A stretch of DNA of 64,000 nt from Pseudoalteromonas sp. P1-9 (lineage in GTDB: Bacteria; Pseudomonadota; Gammaproteobacteria; Enterobacterales; Alteromonadaceae): assembly GCF_001399975.1 (NCBI RefSeq), contig NZ_LKBD01000018.1:1-64000 (forward strand), in the 5' to 3' direction. Made by a program: the position numbers and the translations under genes. The notes beneath the pieces were generated by a model, which had not been told where the DNA came from, did no database searches, and saw nothing but the letters and a program-made list of their open reading frames with translations. Each line of letters begins with the position of its first letter. Positions within the stretch are counted from its first letter, which is position 1. Shown one piece after another: positions 55,273 through 64,000 of this stretch.

Positions 55273-55722
55273 ATGCATTGTCCTTTTTGTACAGCCAATG
55301 ACACCAAAGTTATCGATTCACGCTTAGTAGGTGGTGGTCATCAGGTTCGCCGTCGTCGCGAATGTAATGAATGTCACGAACGTTTTACTACCTTTGAAGG
55401 TGCCGAGCTTGTTATGCCACGCGTAATCAAGCAAGACGGCAGCCGAGAGCCGTTTAATGAAGATAAACTTCGCAATGGCTTGCATCGTGCGCTAGAAAAA
55501 CGTCCAGTCAGCACAGAACAGGTAGAAGAAGTAGTACACCAAATTAAATCGCAACTGCGTGCGACAGGTGAGCGCGAAGTTGATAGTAAAACAGTCGGCG
55601 AATTTATTATGGAAGCGCTGAAAAAACTCGATAAAGTTGCTTACGTTCGTTTTGCATCTGTTTACCGCTCATTTGAAGACATTAAAGAATTTGGCGAAGA
55701 AATCGCACGCTTAGGTGAGTAA
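55273..55722 (+). CDS. nrdR: Transcriptional repressor NrdR
   Basis: A 149-residue zinc-ribbon/ATP-cone regulator that represses ribonucleotide reductase genes according to dATP. The zinc ribbon is CPFC...CNEC (residues 3-34) and is followed by the ATP-cone with the [20 protein letters not shown] motif. The ATG at 55273 gives the family length (E. coli 149); a frame from 55243 adds unrelated residues. It is the first gene of the riboflavin cluster and its stop is four bases before ribD. Confidence 0.96.
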   Translation: MHCPFCTANDTKVIDSRLVGGGHQVRRRRECNECHERFTTFEGAELVMPRVIKQDGSREPFNEDKLRNGLHRALEKRPVSTEQVEEVVHQIKSQLRATGEREVDSKTVGEFIMEALKKLDKVAYVRFASVYRSFEDIKEFGEEIARLGE

Positions 55723-55726
55723 TCTG

Positions 55727-56848
55727 ATGCACAACAATCGCTTTTCTGAATGTGATCACAAATATATGGCACGCGCCATCGAGCTTGCTAAACGCGGTCG
55801 ATTTACCACTACGCCTAATCCCAATGTAGGTTGCGTTTTAGTTAAAGATAATCAAATCATCGGTGAAGGTTTTCATATTCAAGCGGGTGGCCCTCATGCC
55901 GAAGTGCATGCGCTGAAAATGGCTGGCGATAACGCTAAAGGGGCAACCGCGTACGTCACGCTAGAACCGTGTTCGCATTATGGCCGCACGCCGCCATGTG
56001 CTGAAGGTCTGATCAAAGCAGGCGTTAGCCGTGTTGTTGCTGCTATGGTTGATCCAAACCCAGAAGTCGCAGGTCGCGGCTTAAAAATGCTCGAAGATGC
56101 CGGAATCGAAACCGATTTTGGCTTATTAAACCATGAAGCCGAAGCGCTCAATTTGGGCTTTTTAAAACGCATGCGCACCAACTTGCCTTATGTACGCTGT
56201 AAACTCGCGGCAAGCCTTGATGGTAAAACGGCACTTGAAAATGGTGAAAGTAAATGGATTACCAGTAGTGAGTCGCGCCGCGCTGTGCAAGATTTACGCG
56301 CTGAAAGCTGTGCAGTACTGTCAGGGGCTGATACGGTTATTATTGATAATGCGAAGTTAAATGTCCGCCCTGATGAATTAACAGATCTTGATGCAAAACA
56401 CAGTACTCGCCAGCCAATACGTGTGATTATTGATTCGCAAAACCGACTTACGCCAGATCTCGCGTTATTTCAGCAACCATCTAAAATAATTATTGCACGT
56501 ACAACTCTTGATAAATCGCACACTTGGCCGCATTTTGTTGAACAAGTAGTGGTTGATCAAAACAATAGCAAAGTAGATTTACACGCTTTATTGTCATTAT
56601 TAGCCGAGCGCGGCGTTAACTTAGTATTATTAGAAGCGGGCGCAACCTTGGCAGGTAAAATGTTCGAACAAAAGTTGGTCGATGAACTTGTTTTGTTTAT
56701 GGCGCCTAAATTGATGGGGCACAGCAGTAAGAGCTTGATTAACTTGCCAACATTTACAACCATGTCTCAAGTCCCTGAACTTGAAATAAACACACTCAAG
56801 CAAGTTGGACAGGATATCTGTCTACATGCATTAGTAAAAAGAAATTAA
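55727..56848 (+). CDS. ribD: Riboflavin biosynthesis deaminase/reductase RibD
   Basis: A 373-residue bifunctional enzyme with an N-terminal pyrimidine deaminase domain and a C-terminal reductase domain. It has the zinc motif HAEVHAL...PCSHYGRTPPC in the first and KLAASLDGKTAL and LLEAGATLAGKMF in the second. It catalyses two consecutive steps of riboflavin synthesis. ATG at 55727 is seven bases after AGGTGAG; a GTG at 55715 is unlikely. ribE follows within two bases. Confidence 0.94.
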   Translation: MHNNRFSECDHKYMARAIELAKRGRFTTTPNPNVGCVLVKDNQIIGEGFHIQAGGPHAEVHALKMAGDNAKGATAYVTLEPCSHYGRTPPCAEGLIKAGVSRVVAAMVDPNPEVAGRGLKMLEDAGIETDFGLLNHEAEALNLGFLKRMRTNLPYVRCKLAASLDGKTALENGESKWITSSESRRAVQDLRAESCAVLSGADTVIIDNAKLNVRPDELTDLDAKHSTRQPIRVIIDSQNRLTPDLALFQQPSKIIIARTTLDKSHTWPHFVEQVVVDQNNSKVDLHALLSLLAERGVNLVLLEAGATLAGKMFEQKLVDELVLFMAPKLMGHSSKSLINLPTFTTMSQVPELEINTLKQVGQDICLHALVKRN

Positions 56849-56849
56849 T

Positions 56850-57509
56850 ATGTTTACAGGCATTATAGAAGCAACCGGAAACGTTGCGGCAATTGAAATG
56901 ATTGCTGGCGACATGCGCGTTACCATTAACTCAGGCAAACTTGATTTGGCTGATGTTAAATTAGGCGACAGCATCGCAACCAATGGCGTATGTCTAACGG
57001 TTATTGCTTTAACAGGCCACGGCTATGTAGCCGATGTATCAAAAGAAACCTTATCGTTAACCAACTTTGAAAACTACCAAATTGGGCAAACCGTTAACCT
57101 TGAAAAAGCGTTAATGCCTCAGTCGCGTTTAGGCGGTCATTTAGTTTCTGGGCATATCGACGGCATTGCTACCGTAACCCGTATTGAAGCCAATGCCCGT
57201 GCAACCGATTACTGGCTTTGTGCACCAGCGCAATTACTCAAGTACATTCCGTATAAAGGCTCGGTTTGCATTGATGGCATTAGCCTTACCGTAAACGAAA
57301 TAAACGACAACGAATTTAAGCTAACTATTGTGCCGCACACAGCAGGCGAAACCACGATTAGTGGCTTTAAAGTAGGTAGCAAAGTGAATTTAGAAGTGGA
57401 TCAGCTCGCACGTTATTTAGAGCGTTTAATGATGCCACAGCAAGATGCAAAACCAACCAGTTCTCTCACTCATGAGCTTCTAGCGCAAGCTGGCTTTATG
57501 AATCGATAA
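56850..57509 (+). CDS. ribE: Riboflavin synthase alpha subunit
   Basis: A 219-residue trimeric synthase that dismutates two molecules of 6,7-dimethyl-8-ribityllumazine. It has two homologous barrels, each beginning MFTGIIEATG-like or LGGHLVSGHIDGIATV, with NGVCLTV and DGISLTVNEI as the paired substrate-binding motifs. This gene is called ribC in E. coli. It follows ribD after one base and precedes ribBX by 24 bases. Confidence 0.95.
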   Translation: MFTGIIEATGNVAAIEMIAGDMRVTINSGKLDLADVKLGDSIATNGVCLTVIALTGHGYVADVSKETLSLTNFENYQIGQTVNLEKALMPQSRLGGHLVSGHIDGIATVTRIEANARATDYWLCAPAQLLKYIPYKGSVCIDGISLTVNEINDNEFKLTIVPHTAGETTISGFKVGSKVNLEVDQLARYLERLMMPQQDAKPTSSLTHELLAQAGFMNR

Positions 57510-57533
57510 CCAGTCGCAAGCAAAGGTAACAAA

Positions 57534-58646
57534 ATGGGCTTACACACTGCAGCAGAAATTATTGAAGATATCCGTCTAGGTAAAATGGTCATTCTGATGG
57601 ATGACGAAGACCGTGAAAATGAAGGCGACTTAATTATGGCATCTGAGCACATTAGTGCCGATGCAATTAACTTTATGGCAACACATGGCCGTGGTTTGAT
57701 TTGTTTAACGCTAACACAAGAGCGTTGCCAGCAACTTAACTTACCACTAATGGTAAGCAATAACGGCGCACAGTTTTCTACCAATTTTACCATGTCGATT
57801 GAAGCGGCAAAGGGTGTAACAACGGGTATTTCAGCAGCAGACCGTGCACGCACAGTACAAGCTGCAGTGGCAAAAGGTGCGGTACCTGACGATATCGTAC
57901 AGCCAGGTCACATTTTTCCAATTATGGCGCAACCGGGTGGTGTATTGACTCGTGCAGGACACACCGAAGCCGGGTGTGATTTAGCGCGCTTAGCAGGCTG
58001 CGAGCCATCTTCAGTAATCGTTGAAATTCTTAATCCTGATGGCACCATGGCGCGCCGCCCAGACTTAGAAATTTTTGCTAAAGAGCACGGCTTAAAAATG
58101 GGTACCATTGCGGATTTAATTGAATACCGCAACTTAAATGAAGCGACCATTGAGCGTGTAGCAGAATGTAAATTGCCAACTGAACACGGTGAGTTTGACC
58201 TAGTGACGTATAAAGACACCATCGACGGTCAACTTCATTACGCAATGAAAAAAGGTGATGTTAAAGAAGATGACGCAACCTTAGTACGTGTTCACTTACA
58301 AAGTACCTTTAACGATATTTTATTGTCAGATCGCGCTTCCGATCGCAGCTGGACACTGTCAGGTGCGATGAAGTACATCGCTGAAAATAACGGTGTATTA
58401 GTTATTTTAGCGAAACACGAAAACCCTGAAGAACTAGAGCACTTGTTTAAAGCGTTTGAAGCACAAGACAAAGGCGAAAGCCCGAGCGTTCGCAAGTTCC
58501 AAGGTACATCACGCACCGTAGGTGTAGGTTCACAAATTTTGGCTGATTTAGGCATTCATAAAATGCGTTTAATGAGCATGCCGAAGAAGTACCATGCGAT
58601 TTCAGGTTTTGGCTTAGAAGTAGTTGAATATGTTGAGCCGCAATAG
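57534..58646 (+). CDS. ribBX: Dihydroxybutanone phosphate synthase with degenerate cyclohydrolase II domain (RibBX)
   Basis: A 370-residue fusion. The N-terminal part (about 1-200) is a complete 3,4-dihydroxy-2-butanone-4-phosphate synthase, with [44 protein letters not shown] and [11 protein letters not shown]. The C-terminal part has the fold length of GTP cyclohydrolase II but its zinc cysteines are missing: the region that should read SEC...RCDCG reads LQS...RASDRS. It is therefore of the RibBX type known in Proteobacteria, and cyclohydrolase II (ribA) must be elsewhere. Annotating it as ribBA would be wrong. Confidence 0.88.
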   Translation: MGLHTAAEIIEDIRLGKMVILMDDEDRENEGDLIMASEHISADAINFMATHGRGLICLTLTQERCQQLNLPLMVSNNGAQFSTNFTMSIEAAKGVTTGISAADRARTVQAAVAKGAVPDDIVQPGHIFPIMAQPGGVLTRAGHTEAGCDLARLAGCEPSSVIVEILNPDGTMARRPDLEIFAKEHGLKMGTIADLIEYRNLNEATIERVAECKLPTEHGEFDLVTYKDTIDGQLHYAMKKGDVKEDDATLVRVHLQSTFNDILLSDRASDRSWTLSGAMKYIAENNGVLVILAKHENPEELEHLFKAFEAQDKGESPSVRKFQGTSRTVGVGSQILADLGIHKMRLMSMPKKYHAISGFGLEVVEYVEPQ

Positions 58647-58755
58647 GCTCAACCACAAGCCTAAAAATAAGCCTAAAAAAATTTAATTTAGTATGATAAA
58701 ATCCGCGCCTTTGCGATTGCGCGATAAATGAATTAGCCAAAGAGAAGGGCATAAA

Positions 58756-59220
58756 ATGAAAGTGATTGAAGGTAAATTAAACGCTCAAGGGAAAAAGTTT
58801 GCTATCGTTATTTCTCGCTTTAACGATTTCATTGGTAAAAGCTTACTTGATGGTGCAGTTGATACCTTAAAGCGTATTGGTGATGTAAATGACGACGATA
58901 TTACCGTTGTTTATGTACCAGGTGCTGTAGAGCTTCCTCTAGCAGCTAAGCGCATCGCAGCAAAGAAAGAATTTGATGCAATCATTTCACTTGGTGTGAT
59001 TATTCGTGGTGGTACGCCGCACTTTGACTTAGTTGCTAATGAGTCAAATAAAGGCCTAGCAAGTGTATCGCTAGACTACGATATTCCTGTAGCGTTTGGT
59101 GTTTTAACAACTGAAAACATCGAGCAAGCAATTGAGCGTGCAGGCACCAAAATGGGCAACAAAGGTGGCGAAGCTGCTTTAGGTGCGCTAGAAATGGTTA
59201 ACCTGTTAGAACAAATTTAA
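58756..59220 (+). CDS. ribH: 6,7-dimethyl-8-ribityllumazine synthase
   Basis: A 154-residue lumazine synthase that condenses the RibD-pathway amine with dihydroxybutanone phosphate. It has [46 protein letters not shown] and [13 protein letters not shown]. There is a 109-base gap to ribBX that contains a short direct repeat (AAGCCTAAAAA, twice) and no clear promoter. Confidence 0.96.
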   Translation: MKVIEGKLNAQGKKFAIVISRFNDFIGKSLLDGAVDTLKRIGDVNDDDITVVYVPGAVELPLAAKRIAAKKEFDAIISLGVIIRGGTPHFDLVANESNKGLASVSLDYDIPVAFGVLTTENIEQAIERAGTKMGNKGGEAALGALEMVNLLEQI

Positions 59221-59229
59221 GGGTACTTA

Positions 59230-59643
59230 ATGAAACCAGCAGCTAGACGTAAAGCCCGTAAACTGGCATTACAAGCAATTTATTCATGGCAAGTAAGCGG
59301 TAATCCGGTTGCAGATATCGAACAACAAATGCTTGTTGAAAACGATGTAACCAAAATTGATGTGGATTATTTTAAAGACTTAGCACGTGGTGTTGCAGTC
59401 AATCATAAGGCGCTAGATGAAGCTGTTACGCCGCATCTAGATCGTCCTTTTGATGAAATCGATTTAATCGAGAAAGCGATTTTGCGTCTGTCTTGTTATG
59501 AACTTAAGTTCCGCGAAGACGTACCTTACAAAGTTGCTATCAATGAAGGTATTGAGCTGGCAAAACTATTTGCTGCTGATGATAGCCATAAGTTTGTGAA
59601 TGGGGTGCTAGATAAGACCCAGAATCAGCTTAGAAAAAAATAA
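59230..59643 (+). CDS. nusB: Transcription antitermination factor NusB
   Basis: A 137-residue helical protein of the antitermination complex that binds boxA RNA with NusE. The N-terminal [20 protein letters not shown] and the C-terminal [16 protein letters not shown] are typical. It follows ribH by nine bases, as in E. coli (ribH-nusB-thiL). A terminator-like hairpin follows its stop. Confidence 0.95.
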   Translation: MKPAARRKARKLALQAIYSWQVSGNPVADIEQQMLVENDVTKIDVDYFKDLARGVAVNHKALDEAVTPHLDRPFDEIDLIEKAILRLSCYELKFREDVPYKVAINEGIELAKLFAADDSHKFVNGVLDKTQNQLRKK

Positions 59644-59650
59644 TTGGAGA

Positions 59651-59673
59651 GCCGGCTTTAGGCCGGCTTTTTT
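59651..59673 (+). terminator. Terminator-like hairpin between nusB and thiL
   Basis: GCCGGC (59651-59656), loop TTTAG, GCCGGC (59662-59667), T6. It lies seven bases after the nusB stop and ends four bases before the thiL ATG. A GGAGA sequence (59646-59650) just before the stem would be 10 unpaired bases from ATG if the hairpin is looped out. Confidence 0.8.
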
Positions 59674-59677
59674 GTGC

Positions 59678-60646
59678 ATGCAAGAATTTGAATTAATCTC
59701 TCACTTTTTCAAAGGCCGCGGTGTCGCACGTAAAGATGTCTCATTGAGCATTGGTGACGATGCAGCACTGATAAACGTTCCTGAAAACTGCCAATTAGCT
59801 GTGACCACAGATACCCTTGTTGAAGGTGTTCACTTTTTTAAAGATATCGACCCAAAAGCACTGGGCTACAGAGCACTAGCCGTAAACTTAAGTGACCTAG
59901 CCGCAATGGGCGCAGAGCCTGCGTGGATTTCTGTGGCGCTCACGCTACCAAACGCCGAGACAAAATGGCTTGAGCAGTTTACCCAAGGAATGCATGAAAT
60001 TGCTGAGTACTACAATGTGCAAATTGTCGGTGGTGATACGACACAAGGTCCATTAACCATTAGTATTTGTGCTAAAGGTTTTGTGCCAAATGGCAGTGCG
60101 TTAACGCGCAGTGGTGCAAAAAATGGTGATTGGGTGTTTGTTACTGGGTCACTCGGTGATGCTGGGCTCGCAATTGATAGCAAGTATGGCAAAGTATCGC
60201 TTACTGAGCAGCAGTTTGCCAATGCCAATAAAGCGTTTGATTATCCCACACCGCAAGTTGCCGCAGGGCAAATGTTACGTGGCAAAGCAACCAGTTGTAT
60301 TGATATTTCTGATGGTTTAATTGCCGATCTCGGCCATATTTGTCAGATGTCGGGCGTTGGCGCAAAATTGTTTGCTGAAAATATCCCACTGGCTGCAACA
60401 ATAAAAGACGTATTGCCATTAGAGTCAGCGCTTAATTATGCCTTAACCTATGGTGATGAATATCAGCTGCTATTCACGTTACCGGAAGAACGTCGTACCA
60501 CAGTTGAAATGACGCTCAAACAGTATGGCGTTGCTCTGTCGTGTATTGGTCAAATCAACAATAATGTTGGCAAGGTTGAATTGACGCTTGAAGGTAAACC
60601 GTTAACATTAACGCAATGTGGCTTTGAGCACTTTAATGCAGAATAA
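59678..60646 (+). CDS. thiL: Thiamine-monophosphate kinase
   Basis: A 322-residue kinase that makes thiamine diphosphate, the cofactor of AceE. It has SIGDDAALINVPE, AVTTDTLVEGVHF, ALAVNLSDLAAMGAEPAW and GGDTTQGPL. The ATG at 59678 gives MQEFELI, matching the family start. There is no ribosome site immediately before it: the leader is the terminator-like hairpin, with GGAGA beyond it. pgpA starts 11 bases after its stop. Confidence 0.95.
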   Translation: MQEFELISHFFKGRGVARKDVSLSIGDDAALINVPENCQLAVTTDTLVEGVHFFKDIDPKALGYRALAVNLSDLAAMGAEPAWISVALTLPNAETKWLEQFTQGMHEIAEYYNVQIVGGDTTQGPLTISICAKGFVPNGSALTRSGAKNGDWVFVTGSLGDAGLAIDSKYGKVSLTEQQFANANKAFDYPTPQVAAGQMLRGKATSCIDISDGLIADLGHICQMSGVGAKLFAENIPLAATIKDVLPLESALNYALTYGDEYQLLFTLPEERRTTVEMTLKQYGVALSCIGQINNNVGKVELTLEGKPLTLTQCGFEHFNAE

Positions 60647-60657
60647 TCGGAGTGTGC

Positions 60658-61128
60658 GTGGCACAATTTAACTTAAAAAAATTTACACATTTCTGTGCGC
60701 TGGGTTTTGGCTTAGGACTGGCGCCTAAAGCACCTGGCACTTTTGGTACCTTAGCGGCAATTCCGTTTATTTTCCTTACCATGATGGCGCCGCTGTGGCT
60801 ACAGTTGGTTGTTGCGATTGCAATTTGCGCTATTGGTATTTGGTTTTGTGACGTTGCAAGTCGCGATGCTGGCGTACATGATCATCCTGCCATTGTTTGG
60901 GATGAAGTGGCGGGTTTTTATATCACCATGATTGGTGCCGCAATTTCGTGGCAAACCTTACTGGTTGGCTTTATCTTATTCCGCTTTTTCGATATTGTTA
61001 AACCTTGGCCGATCACACTGCTCGATAAACACGTAAAAGGTGGCTTTGGCATTATGGTTGACGATATTCTGGCAGGGATATTTTCACTTATATGTTTACA
61101 GCTAGTTGTTTATTGCGGGCTAATTTAA
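60658..61128 (+). CDS. pgpA: Phosphatidylglycerophosphatase A
   Basis: A 156-residue inner-membrane phosphatase that produces phosphatidylglycerol. It has GLGLAPKAPGTFGTLAAIPF, the DEVAGFYITM motif and KPWPITLLDK, with about three transmembrane helices. The GTG at 60658 follows CGGAG with five bases spacing; another GTG at 60652 overlaps that site. It ends the riboflavin group; the GGDEF gene begins 14 bases later. Confidence 0.93.
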   Translation: MAQFNLKKFTHFCALGFGLGLAPKAPGTFGTLAAIPFIFLTMMAPLWLQLVVAIAICAIGIWFCDVASRDAGVHDHPAIVWDEVAGFYITMIGAAISWQTLLVGFILFRFFDIVKPWPITLLDKHVKGGFGIMVDDILAGIFSLICLQLVVYCGLI

Positions 61129-61142
61129 TAATGAGATAAACC

Positions 61143-64000
61143 GTGCTGTTTCGCTTAATATTGTTATTTACAGTTGTACTGCTTAGTACACTCAAACCGA
61201 CATACGCTTCGCTTGATGACTATGTGGTGAAACAGTGGCATATTCAGCACGGGCTTGCATCACAATCACTTAAAAACATTGTACAAGACCAACAAGGTTA
61301 CTTGTGGATTGGCTCCCAGTTTGGCTTGAGCCGTTTCGACGGTAATCGCTTTACTAATTTTAATGTTAACAACAGTGATTTTTTGCCAAGCAATGCAATC
61401 AACAGTTTGCTTATCGATAACGACGGTTTTTTATGGATTGGCACCGATAACGGGCTAGTAAAGTTTAGCCCAAGTGAGCTGACATCAGAGCGCTTTAGTT
61501 TAAACGGTCCAGTACGTGATATCGCACAAGATAACAACGGCCGTATCTGGATTGCATCGAACAGTCTTTACCTTTACTCCAACCAAAAACTTAATACCAT
61601 TTCTCAGTTGCTTGGTGTAAGTGACACCAATAATAATTTTAGCAATAAACGAAATGCCTTAGTGAAACTGATTGGTGAAGTGCGCAAAATGGCGCTGTCG
61701 CCTGACGGTATTTGGCTTATTAACGATCGCTTCTTACTGCATTTACAAAGTTTAGCGAATGAAACTACCGGTAAAATTCGCTTTGAAATTACCGAACGTA
61801 TTTCATTGCCACAGCGCTTAGCACAATCGGTATTATACGACTTAGCATGGCTGGAAGGGGACTTATTTATTGCCTCTGAAGTTGGTGCTTACTTTCTCGA
61901 TATTGACCAAGAGTTAAGACCTTTTTCATTACCCTATGCCAATAACGCCACAGTATATAAATTTATGTACGATTCGGATGGTTCATTGTGGGTTTCGACT
62001 AAAGGGCGATTATTGTATCGCGACAGCAGTGGTATTTGGCAGTGGATTGAGCAATCAGACCTTGAGCAAACAGTTTGGTTTTCAGATATTTTCAGAGGGC
62101 AAGACGACATTATTTGGCTTGCAAGTTTAACCGAAGGATTGTGGCAAGCACGCCCTAGCCAAGTAAAACGTCATCGCGATAGTAAAGGCCTAAACCAATC
62201 GGTTACAACGCTAAAGTATGGAGAAGATCAGCGTTTATGGTTAGCTACTAAAAACGGTATTGGTTATTTAGATGAAAGCGGTTTATTTAACGTAGAAATT
62301 GCGGCTGCAAAACTCGGTGGTTTGACCGTTCATGATTTACATTTTCAGGGCTCGCGTTTATTTATCGCAACGAACCGTGGGGCCTTTGTTTACGATGGTA
62401 AAGAATTACTTAAGCTTGATGCCGCAACCTTACGTGCAACAGCCGTGTTTGCTATCGAAAGTGCAGAGCAAGGCGGCGTTTGGCTAGCCACAGATCGTGG
62501 TTTATATCGTTTGGCCTTTAACGGTTTACGCTCGTTTGTTTATAACTCGTTTCTTGATAGTAAATACATTACTTTTATCGATGAGCAAAATGGCAAAGGT
62601 TACTTAGGCACCTCGCGCGGCGCTTATTTTTTCAGTGAGCGTGGTATCGAGCGTTTAGCCATGGGCAGCGCATTAGCTGAATCAAATATCAGTTTTATTC
62701 TTCCCGTTGAAAATAGGCTGTTTGTTGCAACGCAAAATAATGGCTTGTTTTATCGCAGTGAAAAAGGCGTTTGGCGTCAGTTAGATGTATCTAATGGCTT
62801 ACCTTACGGACCTATTTTAAGTTTGCATTTTGATCAAGCGCTGAATTATTTATGGGTGAGCACGAGCAAAGGTGTCTATCGCTTGCCGCTTAAACAGTTT
62901 GAAGAAGGTATTCACTCGTTAGAAGTTGAACAGGTTATCTCGCCTTACAACAAACAGCTTGATGGCAAAACCAGTCAGTGTTGTTCGGGTAATGCGCTTG
63001 GTGCAATTGCCCGTGTTGGTTCGAGCTTATGGTATCCAAGTAAATCTGGTTTGGTTGAAATTCCAACCAATATTCGGCTGTTTAGTGAAAGTGATATTCG
63101 TCCGATTATTGAAACGGTCACGGCCGATAACGGTGGCGAGAAAAATACCTATTCAGTACCTGAGGTCGATACCCTTACATTGCAAACAGAGGAACGAAAT
63201 TTAACACTGGGTTATACCGCAATTAATTTCCAAACTGCTTCTGAAATCGATTTTCGCTATCGCCTTGTAGGTCTTGATGGGGTTTGGCGTGAAGCAAATA
63301 ATAGCCGCGAAGCAAACTATGCTAACTTACCGGCTGGGAAGTTCGTTTTTGAACTACAAGCAAAAAGACGCGGTCAAGAGTGGAGTAGTGCCGATACGAT
63401 TTCACAAACCTTGATTATTCCAAAAGCCTTTGATGAAACAGTGGTGTTTCGTTTAATCGTTGTGATGTCGTTTATTCTTGCCCTGTATATTGTGTTTCTG
63501 TTCTATCGCAATCAAGAGCGCCGTAAGCAAGAAGAACTAGAACGTTTAGTTGAAACGCGTACTCAAGCGCTTATTTCAGCGAATGAGCAACTCAATAAAG
63601 CTAACGACAGGCTAAAACTGGTAAGTCACTCAGATGAGCTTACAGGCCTTCGCAGCCGTCGCTTCTTATTTGATCAACTACCGAAAGACATCGAGCATTT
63701 CCAAAGTAACCGCGAAAGCCTTGAAATTCAGGGTAAATGTATGGCACTGCTGATTTTGAACTTGGACAAGTTTAGCCGCGTGAACGATGTGTTTGGTTCG
63801 TTTGCTGGCGATAACTGTTTACAGCAAATTGCGTCCTTGCTGACAGAGCAGGTACAAGGTGCCGACTATGTGGTACGTTGGAGTGGCGACGAGTTTTTGA
63901 TTTTACTAAGGGATATGCAAAAGAGCGCCGTACATCAGTTTGCGCGCAGTATTAGTCATCAGCTAGCTGGACAAAATTTTGTTATGCCTGATGGCCGTAA
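61143..64000 (+). CDS. Large sensor diguanylate cyclase (Reg_prop propeller, Y_Y_Y, GGDEF), cut at window end
   Basis: An incomplete gene of at least 952 codons without a stop. It begins with GTG (61143) and a signal peptide (VVLLSTLKPTYA). Repeated propeller blades (GYLWIGSQFGLSRFDG, GFLWIGTDNGLVKF, KLWLATKNGIGYL) form a Reg_prop sensor domain, then a Y_Y_Y domain (near 690-760) and a transmembrane helix near 763-788. A coiled-coil stretch leads to a GGDEF domain whose site reads SGDEF at residues 914-918. The preceding I-site RxxD is not seen. It likely turns an extracellular signal into cyclic di-GMP; serine-for-glycine variants can be active. The C-terminus lies outside the window. Confidence 0.88.
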   Translation, partial: MLFRLILLFTVVLLSTLKPTYASLDDYVVKQWHIQHGLASQSLKNIVQDQQGYLWIGSQFGLSRFDGNRFTNFNVNNSDFLPSNAINSLLIDNDGFLWIGTDNGLVKFSPSELTSERFSLNGPVRDIAQDNNGRIWIASNSLYLYSNQKLNTISQLLGVSDTNNNFSNKRNALVKLIGEVRKMALSPDGIWLINDRFLLHLQSLANETTGKIRFEITERISLPQRLAQSVLYDLAWLEGDLFIASEVGAYFLDIDQELRPFSLPYANNATVYKFMYDSDGSLWVSTKGRLLYRDSSGIWQWIEQSDLEQTVWFSDIFRGQDDIIWLASLTEGLWQARPSQVKRHRDSKGLNQSVTTLKYGEDQRLWLATKNGIGYLDESGLFNVEIAAAKLGGLTVHDLHFQGSRLFIATNRGAFVYDGKELLKLDAATLRATAVFAIESAEQGGVWLATDRGLYRLAFNGLRSFVYNSFLDSKYITFIDEQNGKGYLGTSRGAYFFSERGIERLAMGSALAESNISFILPVENRLFVATQNNGLFYRSEKGVWRQLDVSNGLPYGPILSLHFDQALNYLWVSTSKGVYRLPLKQFEEGIHSLEVEQVISPYNKQLDGKTSQCCSGNALGAIARVGSSLWYPSKSGLVEIPTNIRLFSESDIRPIIETVTADNGGEKNTYSVPEVDTLTLQTEERNLTLGYTAINFQTASEIDFRYRLVGLDGVWREANNSREANYANLPAGKFVFELQAKRRGQEWSSADTISQTLIIPKAFDETVVFRLIVVMSFILALYIVFLFYRNQERRKQEELERLVETRTQALISANEQLNKANDRLKLVSHSDELTGLRSRRFLFDQLPKDIEHFQSNRESLEIQGKCMALLILNLDKFSRVNDVFGSFAGDNCLQQIASLLTEQVQGADYVVRWSGDEFLILLRDMQKSAVHQFARSISHQLAGQNFVMPDGR

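Overview
The window looks like ordinary chromosome from a marine gammaproteobacterium of the Alteromonadales, most likely Pseudoalteromonas or a close relative. This rests on the AT-rich composition, the similarity of the housekeeping proteins to gammaproteobacterial ones, and several conserved gene orders: pdhR-aceE-aceF-lpdA, argR/mdh divergent, yggT-proC-yggS divergent from pilT-pilU, rsmE-gshB-yqgE-ruvX, tolC divergent from nudF-yqiB-cpdA-yqiA-parE, and nrdR-ribD-ribE-ribBX-ribH-nusB-thiL-pgpA. The genus is an inference. I see no prophage, insertion sequence, CRISPR array, rRNA or tRNA.

Region by region. 1-7.5 kb: a heptamer tandem repeat, then the pyruvate dehydrogenase operon with its repressor and two PdhR-type operators. 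7.5-9.0 kb: tapT, then a 785-base gap without a protein gene; it holds a minus-strand CsrB-type small RNA with 18 GGA motifs, its terminator and a GacA/UvrY-type box, and a Fur-like box. 9.0-13.7 kb: a ferric iron ABC importer with a DyP-fold protein that lacks two catalytic residues. 13.7-21.6 kb: argR/mdh, a DUF885 lipoprotein, hemW-rdgB, and an alkaline phosphatase lipoprotein. 21.6-29.7 kb: yggT-proC-yggS, pilTU plus a periplasmic-binding-protein-like gene, then the ruvX-yqgE-gshB-rsmE cluster. 29.7-38.5 kb: an ABC-2 exporter, a DUF350 protein, glnE, a TcpQ-like protein, a lipid A acyltransferase and tolC. 38.7-46.6 kb: nudF-yqiB-cpdA-yqiA, topoisomerase IV, plsC and rraB. 46.6-49.7 kb: an orphan small membrane protein under a perfect Fur box, a PilZ protein, and an unknown membrane protein next to a zinc-finger rhomboid protease. 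49.7-61.1 kb: ettA, a PlpD-like patatin, glyA, and the riboflavin/nusB/thiL/pgpA cluster. 61.1-64 kb: a large sensor diguanylate cyclase cut by the window edge.

How the parts may work together. Central carbon flow is covered by PDH, Mdh and GlyA. Iron supply is covered by the Fbp importer and two Fur-like sites. Lifestyle control is represented by the CsrB-like RNA, PilTU, PilZ, the GGDEF sensor and CpdA. The most notable observations are the CsrB-type RNA with a GacA box beside a G8 tract, the DyP-fold protein without its distal Asp and Arg, the Fur-box small membrane protein, RibBX with a dead cyclohydrolase II half, and a terminator-like hairpin lying between the Shine-Dalgarno sequence and start codon of thiL.
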